From assembly GCA_902363805.1 (NCBI GenBank), contig CABJBF010000001.1, forward strand, positions 744,001 through 808,000: a DNA stretch of 64,000 nucleotides, written 5' to 3'. Shown here piece by piece: positions 50,557 to 58,082 of this stretch. The stretch's first letter is position 1. The number at the start of each line of letters is the position of its first letter. Made by a program: the position numbers and the translations under genes. The notes below the pieces were generated by a model, which made no database searches, was not told where the DNA came from, and saw only the letters and a program-made list of their open reading frames with translations. This stretch comes from Eubacteriaceae bacterium. Lineage in GTDB: Bacteria > Bacillota > Clostridia > Lachnospirales > Lachnospiraceae.

Positions 50557-50631
50557 ATGACTACTGACAGACAAAAAGAAAAAGCCCAGACAAAATATCT
50601 GAGCAAGTTCTCTGATAATCAGATTCACTGA
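50557..50631 (+). CDS. Very short open frame, possibly a gene broken by an in-frame TGA
   Basis: ATG 50557 with GGAGT upstream encodes 24 residues (MTTDRQKEKAQTKYLSKFSD then NQIH) to a TGA at 50629. The same frame continues open for another 37 codons to 50745, overlapping the next gene. This fits either a tiny real gene or a 62-codon gene interrupted by a nonsense change. No family recognised. Confidence 0.35.
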   Translation: MTTDRQKEKAQTKYLSKFSDNQIH

Positions 50632-50731
50632 TATACCATCTTGGCAGATTCAGTATATCACGAATTGAAAGATACAACAATTCCCGAATGTCTGTTCATC
50701 AGAGACTTGCCCGGAGGGGCAGGAGGTAGAA

Positions 50732-51406
50732 GTGACATTATTTGAACAGGTTAAAGGATGTGTGACAGCGAGACAGGCTGCAGAGCATTACGGGATTAAA
50801 GTAAAGGGAAATGGAATGGCATGTTGTCCGTTTCATAAAGACCGACACCCAAGTATGAAGGCAGATAAAATCTATCATTGCTTTGCATGTGGAGTGGGTG
50901 GTGATGCAATAGATTTTACAGCAAGGTTATTTGGAATATCACAGTATGAAGCTGCGAAAAAGCTGATAGAAGATTTTGGACTGGATATAAAAGTCGAAGA
51001 CAGAAACAAATACAAAAGGACGCACCAAAGCAGGAATACTTTGATATCAAAGAAACCTAAAGTTGTGATGATCAGAGAAAAACTGGAGCAGTGGTTGAAA
51101 CTTGCAACAGACGTGCTGATCAGATATCTGAAATGGATTCAGTTCTGGAAAGAGTTTTACAGACCAGAACCAGAAGAAGAGTGGCACGAATTGTTTACGG
51201 AGGCATTGGCAAATGAAAGAAAGATAAATGACTATCTGGACGTGCTGATGTTTGGAGCAGGAGAAGAAATTGTAGAGTTTTTCAAGATGAAGAGGAAGGA
51301 GGTTGAGAGAATTGAAGAAAGAATTAACGAATATCAGCGAGAAGTCATTGATGGAATTAGAAGATATTGTGAACGAGGAGATGCTTACAACAGAAGATGT
51401 CAATAA
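50732..51406 (+). CDS. CHC2 zinc-finger (DnaG-type primase zinc domain) protein
   Basis: A 224 aa protein whose first 90 residues form the DnaG-like CHC2 zinc finger: ACCPFHKDRHPSMKAD and YHCFACGVGGDAIDF supply the C-H-C-C ligands. The C-terminal part is helical and charged with no primase catalytic domain. It starts with GTG after AGGAGG and runs into the VapE-like gene, so the two likely act together in replication of the excised element. Confidence 0.8.
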   Translation: MTLFEQVKGCVTARQAAEHYGIKVKGNGMACCPFHKDRHPSMKADKIYHCFACGVGGDAIDFTARLFGISQYEAAKKLIEDFGLDIKVEDRNKYKRTHQSRNTLISKKPKVVMIREKLEQWLKLATDVLIRYLKWIQFWKEFYRPEPEEEWHELFTEALANERKINDYLDVLMFGAGEEIVEFFKMKRKEVERIEERINEYQREVIDGIRRYCERGDAYNRRCQ

Positions 51407-52688
51407 TATGCTGGAGCATACGGATAAGGGAAGAACAAAGCAGACAATCAGAAATTGTGTAACCGCACTTCAAAATGATCCAGTGCTGAAAAAAGCAATT
51501 AAGAGGAATGAACTTTCCGGAAGAATGGACATTGTGAAAGAGGTGCCTTGGGAACGGAGAAGCGAGAGCCTCACAGTGACAGATACGGACGATAGTAATC
51601 TAAAGATGTATCTGGAAGATAATTATGAGATTACTAGTGAACGAGTAATAAAAAAAGGAGTAGATATTGTTTCCAATGAAAATAAGTATCATCCGATTCG
51701 AGATTATCTGGAGAGCCTAATGTGGGATGGCGTTCCACGTATTGAGAATTTACTTCCACGGTTTCTTGGAGCTGAAAAGAACAGTTATACGACTGGCGTG
51801 ATGAAAATGCATATGCTGGCAGCAATATCCAGGATATATGAACCAGGAATAAAGTATGATATTATGCTTTGCCTGGTAGGAAGTCAGGGAGCTGGAAAAT
51901 CTACATTTTTTAAATATCTGGCAATAAATGACGATTGGTTCAGTGACAATCTGGATCACCTGGATGATGAAAATATTTATCGGAAATTACAGAACCATTG
52001 GATTATAGAGATGGGAGAAATGAAAGCAACTGTTACTGCAAAGAACATTGAACAGATAAAATCGTTTCTAAGCAGACAGAAAGAAACTTACAAAGTTCCT
52101 TATGAGGTTTATCCAGAGGACAGACCACGACAGTGTGTATTTTGTGGAACATCGAATGACCTAAATTTCCTTCCATTGGATAGAACCGGAAACAGGAGAT
52201 TTGCCCCAGTTATGACAGATATAACAAAAGCAAAAGTTCATATTCTAGACAATGAAGAAGAGAGCAGAGCTTATATTGTACAGGCATGGGCAGAGGCTAT
52301 GGTGCTTTATCAACAGGGAAATGTATACCTCAGTTTTACAAAAGAGATTGAGGAAGAAGCGAAGAAACTGCAGAAAGAATTTATGCCGGAAGATACAAAT
52401 GCAGGAATTATCCAGGCGTTTCTTGATGACTATGAAGACGATTATGTATGTACAAAGCTTTTGTTTGATGATGCACTGCATCGGACAGGTGAGATGAAAC
52501 AATGGGAAAGCAAAGAAATCGCAAATATTATGAATAATGCAATAGAAGGATGGAAACAACACGGTACTCACCGTTTTGGAAAGGAATATGGCATCCAGCG
52601 GTCATGGAAACGAATAGAAGGTATTGAGAAAAAAGACAAAGACGGATTCATGGAAGTACCGGAACAGTTGGAGATACCGTTTGAGTAA
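51312..52688 (+). CDS. VapE-family AAA+ helicase (virulence-associated E)
   Basis: Replication helicase/ATPase of the VapE/D5-like group (458 aa). Walker A is LVGSQGAGKSTFFKYL; Walker B lies in HWIIEMGEM, and FCGTSNDLNFLPLDRTGNRR is the conserved sensor region. The start is a TTG at 51312 with AAGGAGG 9 bases upstream; a TTG at 51303 touches the site. It overlaps the CHC2 gene. The same pair drives replication in phage satellites; here it occurs with a plasmid-type relaxase. Confidence 0.88.
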   Translation: MKKELTNISEKSLMELEDIVNEEMLTTEDVNNMLEHTDKGRTKQTIRNCVTALQNDPVLKKAIKRNELSGRMDIVKEVPWERRSESLTVTDTDDSNLKMYLEDNYEITSERVIKKGVDIVSNENKYHPIRDYLESLMWDGVPRIENLLPRFLGAEKNSYTTGVMKMHMLAAISRIYEPGIKYDIMLCLVGSQGAGKSTFFKYLAINDDWFSDNLDHLDDENIYRKLQNHWIIEMGEMKATVTAKNIEQIKSFLSRQKETYKVPYEVYPEDRPRQCVFCGTSNDLNFLPLDRTGNRRFAPVMTDITKAKVHILDNEEESRAYIVQAWAEAMVLYQQGNVYLSFTKEIEEEAKKLQKEFMPEDTNAGIIQAFLDDYEDDYVCTKLLFDDALHRTGEMKQWESKEIANIMNNAIEGWKQHGTHRFGKEYGIQRSWKRIEGIEKKDKDGFMEVPEQLEIPFE

Positions 52689-52694
52689 AGATTA

Positions 52695-52784
52695 TTGTAA
52701 ACGATGTAAACGGAACTTGAAGGAAAAACTTAAAAAGTTAACTTTTAAAATCTTTTGAGCCCCGTTTACAAATTCCGTTTACAA
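52695..52784. other. Candidate replication origin with inverted iterons
   Basis: TGTAAACG occurs twice in the plus orientation (52696, 52705) and its complement CCGTTTACA twice (52762, 52775). They flank an AT-rich stretch with the palindrome AAAAGTTAACTTTT (52734-52747). The spot directly behind the VapE helicase matches where satellite origins lie. An operator cluster is the alternative. Confidence 0.45.
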
Positions 52785-52802
52785 ACTGGAAAGGAGCAGA
52801 CA

Positions 52803-53033
52803 ATGATGAAACAGGGAAGATTAGGATATAACAGCAGCAATGGAAGATATGGATTATTATCATCAGACTTATGGATTGATACAGGATTTCATTGTGGAGA
52901 AGGACTGGAAGTGCTGGTAGATGATGAATGGGTACAGACCAGAATGGAGATGAATCTGGCAAGAGAATGGTATCTGGTGGGGACACCTTACTGCGGAAAT
53001 CTGGAATATGTGCAAGCGAGAATATCGGAATAA
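52803..53033 (+). CDS. DUF5348 domain protein
   Basis: A 76 aa protein (QGRLGYNSSNGRYGLLSSDL ... HCGEGLEVLVDDEWVQTRME) of the DUF5348 type, a small beta-rich family common in Firmicute integrative elements just before the relaxase; function unknown. AAAGGAG precedes a double ATG (52803 and 52806). Confidence 0.72.
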   Translation: MMKQGRLGYNSSNGRYGLLSSDLWIDTGFHCGEGLEVLVDDEWVQTRMEMNLAREWYLVGTPYCGNLEYVQARISE

Positions 53034-53276
53034 ACAGGTCTACGATTCGTTTCAGTCGGTGCAGAACAGACGTCCATAAGGACGTTATGCCCCCGGCAGG
53101 GCGCAAGGGGACTTTTGATGGACGGTACGGCTGTCGAAAGTGCTTTTGCGTTACTTTTGACAAAAGTAACAAAACCGCCGTATCCGGCGAAAGTTTCTTA
53201 AATATCGCCATGTCTGGCGTAAATAAAAATTATGTGCCATATCTGGCACTCAAACAGAAAAGAGGTGAGAAAATTT
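53034..53276 (+). other. Candidate origin of transfer (oriT)
   Basis: A non-coding stretch just before the relaxase, dense in hairpins: ACGTCC-ATAA-GGACGT, a perfect GTTACTTTT-GAC-AAAAGTAAC (53150-53170), and three successive short stems of the type CCGCCGTATCCGGCG, CGCCATGTCTGGCG and TGCCATATCTGGCA. Such hairpin arrays upstream of MobV/Pre genes are typical of oriT; the nick site cannot be placed. Confidence 0.6.
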
Positions 53277-54701
53277 ATGATGAAACGAACAATCAGTGGC
53301 ATGATCGGAGCCGGTTCACTGGCTCATAACAGACGGGATTTTGTAGCAGAAAATGTAGATCCGGACAGAGTACAATTGAACATTTGTTATAAGAATGAGA
53401 ATCTAAAAGAAGTTTATAAAGAGTTGTTTGACGATGCGGTGGAGAGATACAATATCGGGAAAAGAAAGGATCGGCAAATTGCAAATTATTATGAAAAAAT
53501 CCGACAGGGCAAACAGGAGAAGCTGTTCCATGAAGTGATATTCCAGATTGGTAATCGTGAGGATATGGCGGTGGGAACAACAGAAGGAAATCTGGCTGTA
53601 AAGGTACTGGATGAATATGTAAAAGATTTCCAGAAGCGGAATCCGACACTTCGGGTATTTGGCTGCTATCTGCATCAGGACGAAGCTACTCCGCATCTGC
53701 ATATTGACTTTGTTCCTTATGTGACCAACTGGAAGGGAAAAGGAATGGATACCAGAGTCTCACTGAAACAGGCATTGAAAAGTCTTGGATTTCAAGGCGG
53801 AAATAAGCATGATACAGAACTGAATCAGTGGATAAACCATGAAAAGGAAGTACTGGCGGAAATCGCAAAGCAACATGGAATTGAATGGGAGCAGAAAGGT
53901 ACACATGAAGAGCATCTGGATGTTTACAATTTCAAAAAGAAAGAGCGTAAGAAGGAAGTGCAGGAACTGGAACAGGAAAAAGAAAATCTGACAGCAGAGA
54001 ATGAAGGTCTGACTTCTCAGATTGCGGACGCAAGGGCAGATATTAAGCTTCTGGAAGAAGAAAAAATTCAGTTCCAGAAAGATAAAGAAACAGCGGAAAG
54101 ACGTGCTGAGAAAGCAGAAACAGAATTGAAAAAACTGGAAGACAGAAGAGAATTTCTGCAACCGGTGATGGATAATGTCAGTAAGGAAATAAAAGAATAT
54201 GGAATGATCAAAACATTTTTACCGGAAGCTACAGCATTGGAACGTGCGGTAACTTATCGGGAGAAGAAAATCAAACCATTGTTTATTGAAATGAAAAATA
54301 AAATCGGTGCAATGGCTGCACAGGTGAAAGAACTCACCAGAGAAAGGGATAACTGGAAAAGTAAGTTTCAGGAGAAAAAGAAGGAGTACGAAGATACAAA
54401 AAGTGAACTGGCAGAAGTTCAGAAAGATTATCAGAAATTGTCAGGTGAGAAAGAAATACTGCAGGGAATTGCAGACAGATATAACCGACTTTTACGCATG
54501 TTGGGGAAAGATATGGTAGAACGACTGGTGCAGGACGATATCCGGATGCAGGCGGAACTTGAAGCGAAAAAACAGAAAGAACAGAAAGAACAAATGCCGA
54601 AAAAAATAGGCGACCGCATACAATGGGCAAGAGAACGAAGTGAAGAACACAATGCACAGATAAAGAAGAATAAAACGAAATACAGAGGAATGGAGTTGTA
54701 A
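53277..54701 (+). CDS. MobV/Pre-type relaxase
   Basis: Plasmid recombination/mobilization relaxase (474 aa) that nicks oriT and pilots DNA into a borrowed conjugation channel. The N-terminal TISGMIGAGSLAHNRRDF and the metal-binding motif HQDEATPHLHID (residues 133-144) are the MobV signatures. Residues about 225-450 form a long coiled coil rich in Glu, Lys and Gln. GAGGTGAG precedes a double ATG (53277/53280). Its presence without transfer genes marks the element as mobilizable rather than conjugative. Confidence 0.9.
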   Translation: MMKRTISGMIGAGSLAHNRRDFVAENVDPDRVQLNICYKNENLKEVYKELFDDAVERYNIGKRKDRQIANYYEKIRQGKQEKLFHEVIFQIGNREDMAVGTTEGNLAVKVLDEYVKDFQKRNPTLRVFGCYLHQDEATPHLHIDFVPYVTNWKGKGMDTRVSLKQALKSLGFQGGNKHDTELNQWINHEKEVLAEIAKQHGIEWEQKGTHEEHLDVYNFKKKERKKEVQELEQEKENLTAENEGLTSQIADARADIKLLEEEKIQFQKDKETAERRAEKAETELKKLEDRREFLQPVMDNVSKEIKEYGMIKTFLPEATALERAVTYREKKIKPLFIEMKNKIGAMAAQVKELTRERDNWKSKFQEKKKEYEDTKSELAEVQKDYQKLSGEKEILQGIADRYNRLLRMLGKDMVERLVQDDIRMQAELEAKKQKEQKEQMPKKIGDRIQWARERSEEHNAQIKKNKTKYRGMEL

Positions 54702-54705
54702 GAAT

Positions 54706-55077
54706 ATGAAGAAACAGATTTATGATGAAAAGAACGGACTGAGCTACACACTGCATGGAGATTATTATCTGCCGGATCTGGAAATCAATGAGGAAGAACC
54801 TGCATATGGAAAATATGGAATGATGCGAAAGCAGTTTCTGAAAGAACACCGGAGTGCAAGGTATCAGTATCTGGTACTGACCGGGAAACTGACGGAGCAT
54901 TTAAATCAGGTTGATAAGGAAGCAAGAGAAAAAGTCGAGATACTGATGGAGCAGATGGTTGAACAGTGGGGAGTGACAGAAGAACTGAAGATGCAGGATC
55001 AGGTGGAATGGGTGAGGAGGATGAATAATATTAAGAATATTGCAGAAGAAAGTGTCATGAAAATTATATATTCATAG
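54706..55077 (+). CDS. tnpV: TnpV-family protein
   Basis: A 123 aa helical protein of the TnpV family first seen in Tn4451-type elements (KQIYDEKNGLSYTLHGDYYL then PDLEINEEE; KEHRSARYQYLVLTGKL). Its role is not known; it is not a transposase by domain. It begins 4 bases after the relaxase stop, so the two are co-translated. It closes the backbone before the defence cargo. Confidence 0.82.
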   Translation: MKKQIYDEKNGLSYTLHGDYYLPDLEINEEEPAYGKYGMMRKQFLKEHRSARYQYLVLTGKLTEHLNQVDKEAREKVEILMEQMVEQWGVTEELKMQDQVEWVRRMNNIKNIAEESVMKIIYS

Positions 55078-55100
55078 TAGTGGATAACCAATAAAAGGAA

Positions 55101-55141
55101 AAAAGCAAACGAAAGTATGTTCGTATTTTCGCTTGCTTTTT
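55101..55141 (+). terminator. Terminator between mobilization backbone and defence cargo
   Basis: AAAAGCAA.CGAAA.TA pairs with TA.TTTCG.TTGCTTTT and is followed by T residues. The promoter of the next operon starts within its 3' arm. Confidence 0.75.
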
Positions 55142-55161
55142 AAATTGCATTAGAGTATAAT
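55133..55161 (+). promoter_or_regulatory. Promoter of the restriction-modification operon
   Basis: TTGCTT and TATAAT with a 17-base spacer. Downstream, GGGAA ... TTCCC (55163-55190) brackets the leader, and a CCAGG (55189-55193) overlaps the ribosome site of the methyltransferase. Confidence 0.7.
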
Positions 55162-55203
55162 AGGGAAAAAACAGGTATAAATATATTCCCAGGAGTGATG
55201 AGA

Positions 55204-56352
55204 ATGAGACAGGTACATATAAGAGTAGACGATGAGTTATATAATGAATTGAATTCTTATTCAGAAAAGAATGAACTGAGTATGCAGGACTGTGTCAGAG
55301 AAGCAGTAGCATATTATATGAGTGATGTAAAAAAGAAGAAGAATACAGGAAAAGAGAAAAAATTTACATTTATTGATCTTTTTGCCGGGATTGGTGGTAT
55401 GCGTATTGCATTTGACCGGGCCGGCGGTCAATGTGTTTATTCAAGTGAATGGAACAAATACAGTCAGCAGACCTATTTTGCAAATTTTGGAGAACAGCCG
55501 GAAGGGGATATTACAAAAGTTAATGCTGCAGATATTCCGGATCATGACATTCTGGTTGCCGGATTTCCGTGTCAGCCTTTTTCAATAGCCGGGGTATCAA
55601 AGAAAAACAGTATGGGAAGAGCTACTGGATTTGAGGATAAAACACAGGGCACATTGTTTTTTGATGTCTGCAGGATATTGAAAGAAAAAAGACCAAAAGC
55701 ATTTATGCTTGAAAATGTTAAAAATTTATGCAGCCATGATAAAGGAAGAACTTTTCAGGTAATCAGAGAGTCACTGGAAGAGTTGGACTATGAAATTTTC
55801 TATAAAGTTCTGGATGGACAGAATTATGTTCCTCAGCACAGAGAGAGAATATTAATTGTAGGATTTGACAGAGAACGCTATGGAGATAAAATTGATTTTG
55901 AGTTTAATCTTACACCACGTGTTCCAAAACCTGTTATGAGAGATATTCTTGATGAAGAAGTTGCAGATAAATACACATTGTCTGATAAATTGTGGACATA
56001 TCTGCAGAATTACGCAGCAAAGCATCGGGCAGCCGGTAATGGATTTGGATATGGAATAGCCCCTTTGGATGGAGTGTCCCGGACATTGAGTGCCAGGTAT
56101 TACAAAGATGGATCGGAAGTGCTTATTGCACAGGAAGGAAAGAATCCGAGAAGGTTGACTCCGAGAGAATGTGCAAGATTGCAGGGATTCCCGGATACAT
56201 TTAAGATTCCTGTTTCGGATACACAGGCATATAAGCAATTTGGAAATTCTGTAGTCGTTCCATTAATGGGAGAAGTTGCAAAACTGATAGTTAACAACAT
56301 TGAAACAATGGATAATGAGAAAGAACAGGATATACAGAGGAAGGTGATTTAA
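55204..56352 (+). CDS. DNA (cytosine-5-)-methyltransferase with N-terminal ribbon-helix-helix-like segment
   Basis: C5-methyltransferase (382 aa) of the Dcm/M.EcoRII class. Motif I is FIDLFAGIGGMRIAF (about residue 56), motif IV is GFPCQPFS with catalytic C123, motif VI is MLENVKNL, motif VIII is QHRERILIVGF and motif X is QFGNSVVVPLM. The first 45 residues resemble a ribbon-helix-helix DNA-binding unit (RQVHIRVDDELYNELNSYSE), which could let the enzyme control its own operon. ATG 55204 is 8-10 bases after AGGAG; an upstream GTG/ATG pair touches the site. The stop abuts the nuclease gene. Confidence 0.92.
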   Translation: MRQVHIRVDDELYNELNSYSEKNELSMQDCVREAVAYYMSDVKKKKNTGKEKKFTFIDLFAGIGGMRIAFDRAGGQCVYSSEWNKYSQQTYFANFGEQPEGDITKVNAADIPDHDILVAGFPCQPFSIAGVSKKNSMGRATGFEDKTQGTLFFDVCRILKEKRPKAFMLENVKNLCSHDKGRTFQVIRESLEELDYEIFYKVLDGQNYVPQHRERILIVGFDRERYGDKIDFEFNLTPRVPKPVMRDILDEEVADKYTLSDKLWTYLQNYAAKHRAAGNGFGYGIAPLDGVSRTLSARYYKDGSEVLIAQEGKNPRRLTPRECARLQGFPDTFKIPVSDTQAYKQFGNSVVVPLMGEVAKLIVNNIETMDNEKEQDIQRKVI

Positions 56353-57525
56353 ATGTCAGCAGGCTATGCGGAAATTGCGATAACATCAGTGTTAAACAGT
56401 GAAAAAAGCTTTTGCAAATTTCTTTCGGCAAATGATACAGGTGCGACCGGTGCTCATCAGTCGGGAATCCTGATTTCAAAAACTGCGATGGAAATGTTGT
56501 TCTCCAGAGAACAGCTTGAACAGGAGGGAATACCTAAAAGGACTGTAAAAATAAAATGGCAGAATGATTTTGAAACGGAAAGCTGTTTTACTTATTATGC
56601 AAGTAAAAACGAACTTAGAATAACAAGATTTGGACGAGGATTTCCGTTCCTGCATATAAATCAGACAGGTTCGTTGTTTGTTTTTACAAAACAGGCAGAA
56701 GAAAACTACAGTGGATATTTCTTGGATACAGAAGAGGAAATTGAGGAATTTCTTAATGCGTTTGGCATCAGTCCGACAGAAACAAACAGTTTGATAAATG
56801 TTGAAAATGTCCGGGCAGAAACACAGGAACAAATAGCAATTCAGGAATTTATAGCAAATCTTGAGGTGGATTTTCCAACGTCAGAAGAAATGTCAGCTAC
56901 TGCAAGATATATACAGGACAGAGCTTATGATCATATTGAATATATACAGACAAATCCGGACAGGAAAATAATTGACTGGACTAATATGGAGTATACGCTG
57001 TTTCGTGCTCTGGAGTATGCAAGATATGGAGACATTATAACTAAGGGATTTTCAGATGTGGATGAATTTGTAAAAGTTGCAAATATGGTCTTGAACAGAA
57101 GAAAGAGCAGAGCAGGAAAAAGTCTTGAACATCATCTTGCTGCGATATTTGATGGAAATGCCATTCAGTATTCAGCTCAGGCGGTGACAGAAGGAAACAA
57201 GAAACCAGATTTTATATTTCCTTCAGGAGAGGCATACCATAACAGCAGTTTTGATATTCAGAAACTAGTAACGCTTGCAGCTAAAACTACATGTAAAGAT
57301 CGTTGGAGACAGGTCTTGAATGAGGCGAACAGATTAAAAGATTCACCCAAATATCTTTGTACGTTACAACAGGGAATCTCAGGAGCACAGATGGATGAGA
57401 TGCAGGCTGAAAATGTAGTATTAGTAGTTCCGGAACCATATATTGTATCTTATCCGAAAGACAGACGGGACAGAATCTGGACCATTGCACGTTTTGTGAA
57501 GTATATACAGGAAATCGAGGGATAA
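56353..57525 (+). CDS. EcoRII-family type II restriction endonuclease
   Basis: A 390 aa nuclease resembling EcoRII (about 400 aa): an N-terminal effector-like domain (about 1-150) and a C-terminal PD-(D/E)XK domain with KSRAGKSLEHHLAAIFDGNA, KKPDFIFPSGEAYHN and LAAKTTCKDRWRQVLNEANR. The family cleaves before CC in CCWGG or CCNGG sites, often needing two sites. The neighbouring Dcm-like methyltransferase and Vsr gene support CCWGG-type specificity. Its ATG follows the methyltransferase stop directly. Confidence 0.85.
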   Translation: MSAGYAEIAITSVLNSEKSFCKFLSANDTGATGAHQSGILISKTAMEMLFSREQLEQEGIPKRTVKIKWQNDFETESCFTYYASKNELRITRFGRGFPFLHINQTGSLFVFTKQAEENYSGYFLDTEEEIEEFLNAFGISPTETNSLINVENVRAETQEQIAIQEFIANLEVDFPTSEEMSATARYIQDRAYDHIEYIQTNPDRKIIDWTNMEYTLFRALEYARYGDIITKGFSDVDEFVKVANMVLNRRKSRAGKSLEHHLAAIFDGNAIQYSAQAVTEGNKKPDFIFPSGEAYHNSSFDIQKLVTLAAKTTCKDRWRQVLNEANRLKDSPKYLCTLQQGISGAQMDEMQAENVVLVVPEPYIVSYPKDRRDRIWTIARFVKYIQEIEG

Positions 57526-57526
57526 T

Positions 57527-57976
57527 ATGGACATCAAGAGTCCGGAAGAACGTAGCAAAAATATGGCAGCGATACATTCCAAGAATACGAAGCCGGAAAT
57601 ATATCTGAGAAAATTATTGTTTGCCAGAGGTTACAGATATGGCGTGAATTCAAAAAGTGTGCCGGGGCATCCGGATATATACATGAGAAAATATAATACA
57701 GCAATTTTTGTACATGGGTGTTTCTGGCACAGGCACGAGGGATGCAAATATGCTTACATGCCAAGATCAAGGGTAGAATTCTGGCAGAAAAAGTTTGACG
57801 CAAATATAAAGAGGGATGAATGTGTTCGAAAAGAATTGATGCGTAAAAAAGTCAAAGTAGTAATTGTGTGGGAATGCACAATAAAGAAAATGAAAAAAGA
57901 TGAAGAATTCCGAGAAGATAAATTGCATCAACTGGAGGATTATTTGCAGAATGAACAATATAGCTTGGAGATTTGA
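57527..57976 (+). CDS. vsr: Very short patch repair endonuclease
   Basis: Repairs T:G mismatches arising from deamination of 5-methylcytosine (149 aa). KNMAAIHSKNTKPEIYLRKL, GHPDIYMRKYNTAIFVHGCF and WHRHEGCKYA carry the catalytic Asp and zinc-linked His/Cys of Vsr. It starts 1 base after the nuclease stop. Vsr genes accompany C5-methyltransferases, so this completes an R-M-V set. Confidence 0.93.
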   Translation: MDIKSPEERSKNMAAIHSKNTKPEIYLRKLLFARGYRYGVNSKSVPGHPDIYMRKYNTAIFVHGCFWHRHEGCKYAYMPRSRVEFWQKKFDANIKRDECVRKELMRKKVKVVIVWECTIKKMKKDEEFREDKLHQLEDYLQNEQYSLEI

Positions 57977-58002
57977 AAAATAATTTCAGTGATTAGTGTA
58001 AC

Positions 58003-58031
58003 TTGTTTTAATCGGAAAAGAATGATATACT
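58003..58031 (+). promoter_or_regulatory. Promoter of the CBASS operon
   Basis: TTGTTT and TATACT with a 17-base spacer. The -10 is followed at once by the palindrome CTGATAATTATCAG (58030-58043) and then the CIRCE element. Confidence 0.75.
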
Positions 58032-58039
58032 GATAATTA

Positions 58040-58066
58040 TCAGCACTCAACAAAAGAGAGTGCTAA
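58040..58066 (+). promoter_or_regulatory. CIRCE element (HrcA operator) upstream of CBASS
   Basis: TCAGCACTC, nine bases (AACAAAAGA), GAGTGCTAA. The CIRCE consensus is TTAGCACTC-N9-GAGTGCTAA, so 17 of 18 arm bases and the spacer length match. It lies just downstream of the expected transcription start and before the AAGGAAGGAG ribosome site, the usual position in groESL and hrcA-dnaK operons. Confidence 0.88.
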
Positions 58067-58082
58067 GGAAGGAGCGCGGAAA

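Noticed and set aside
50629..50631. In-frame TGA considered as selenocysteine recoding
   Set aside because: No SECIS-like hairpin follows and no selenoprotein family is recognisable.
52928..53329. 133-codon plus-strand frame across the oriT region
   Set aside because: It overlaps the DUF5348 gene and the relaxase start in another frame, and its sequence reflects the hairpin DNA.
53760..54161. Long minus-strand frames inside the relaxase gene
   Set aside because: They arise from the Glu/Lys/Gln-rich coiled coil read backwards, giving Phe/Leu/Cys-rich products with no ribosome sites.
54706..55077. TnpV as a transposase and the element as a transposon
   Set aside because: There is no transposase catalytic domain, and the element has a complete tyrosine integrase with a tuf attachment duplication.
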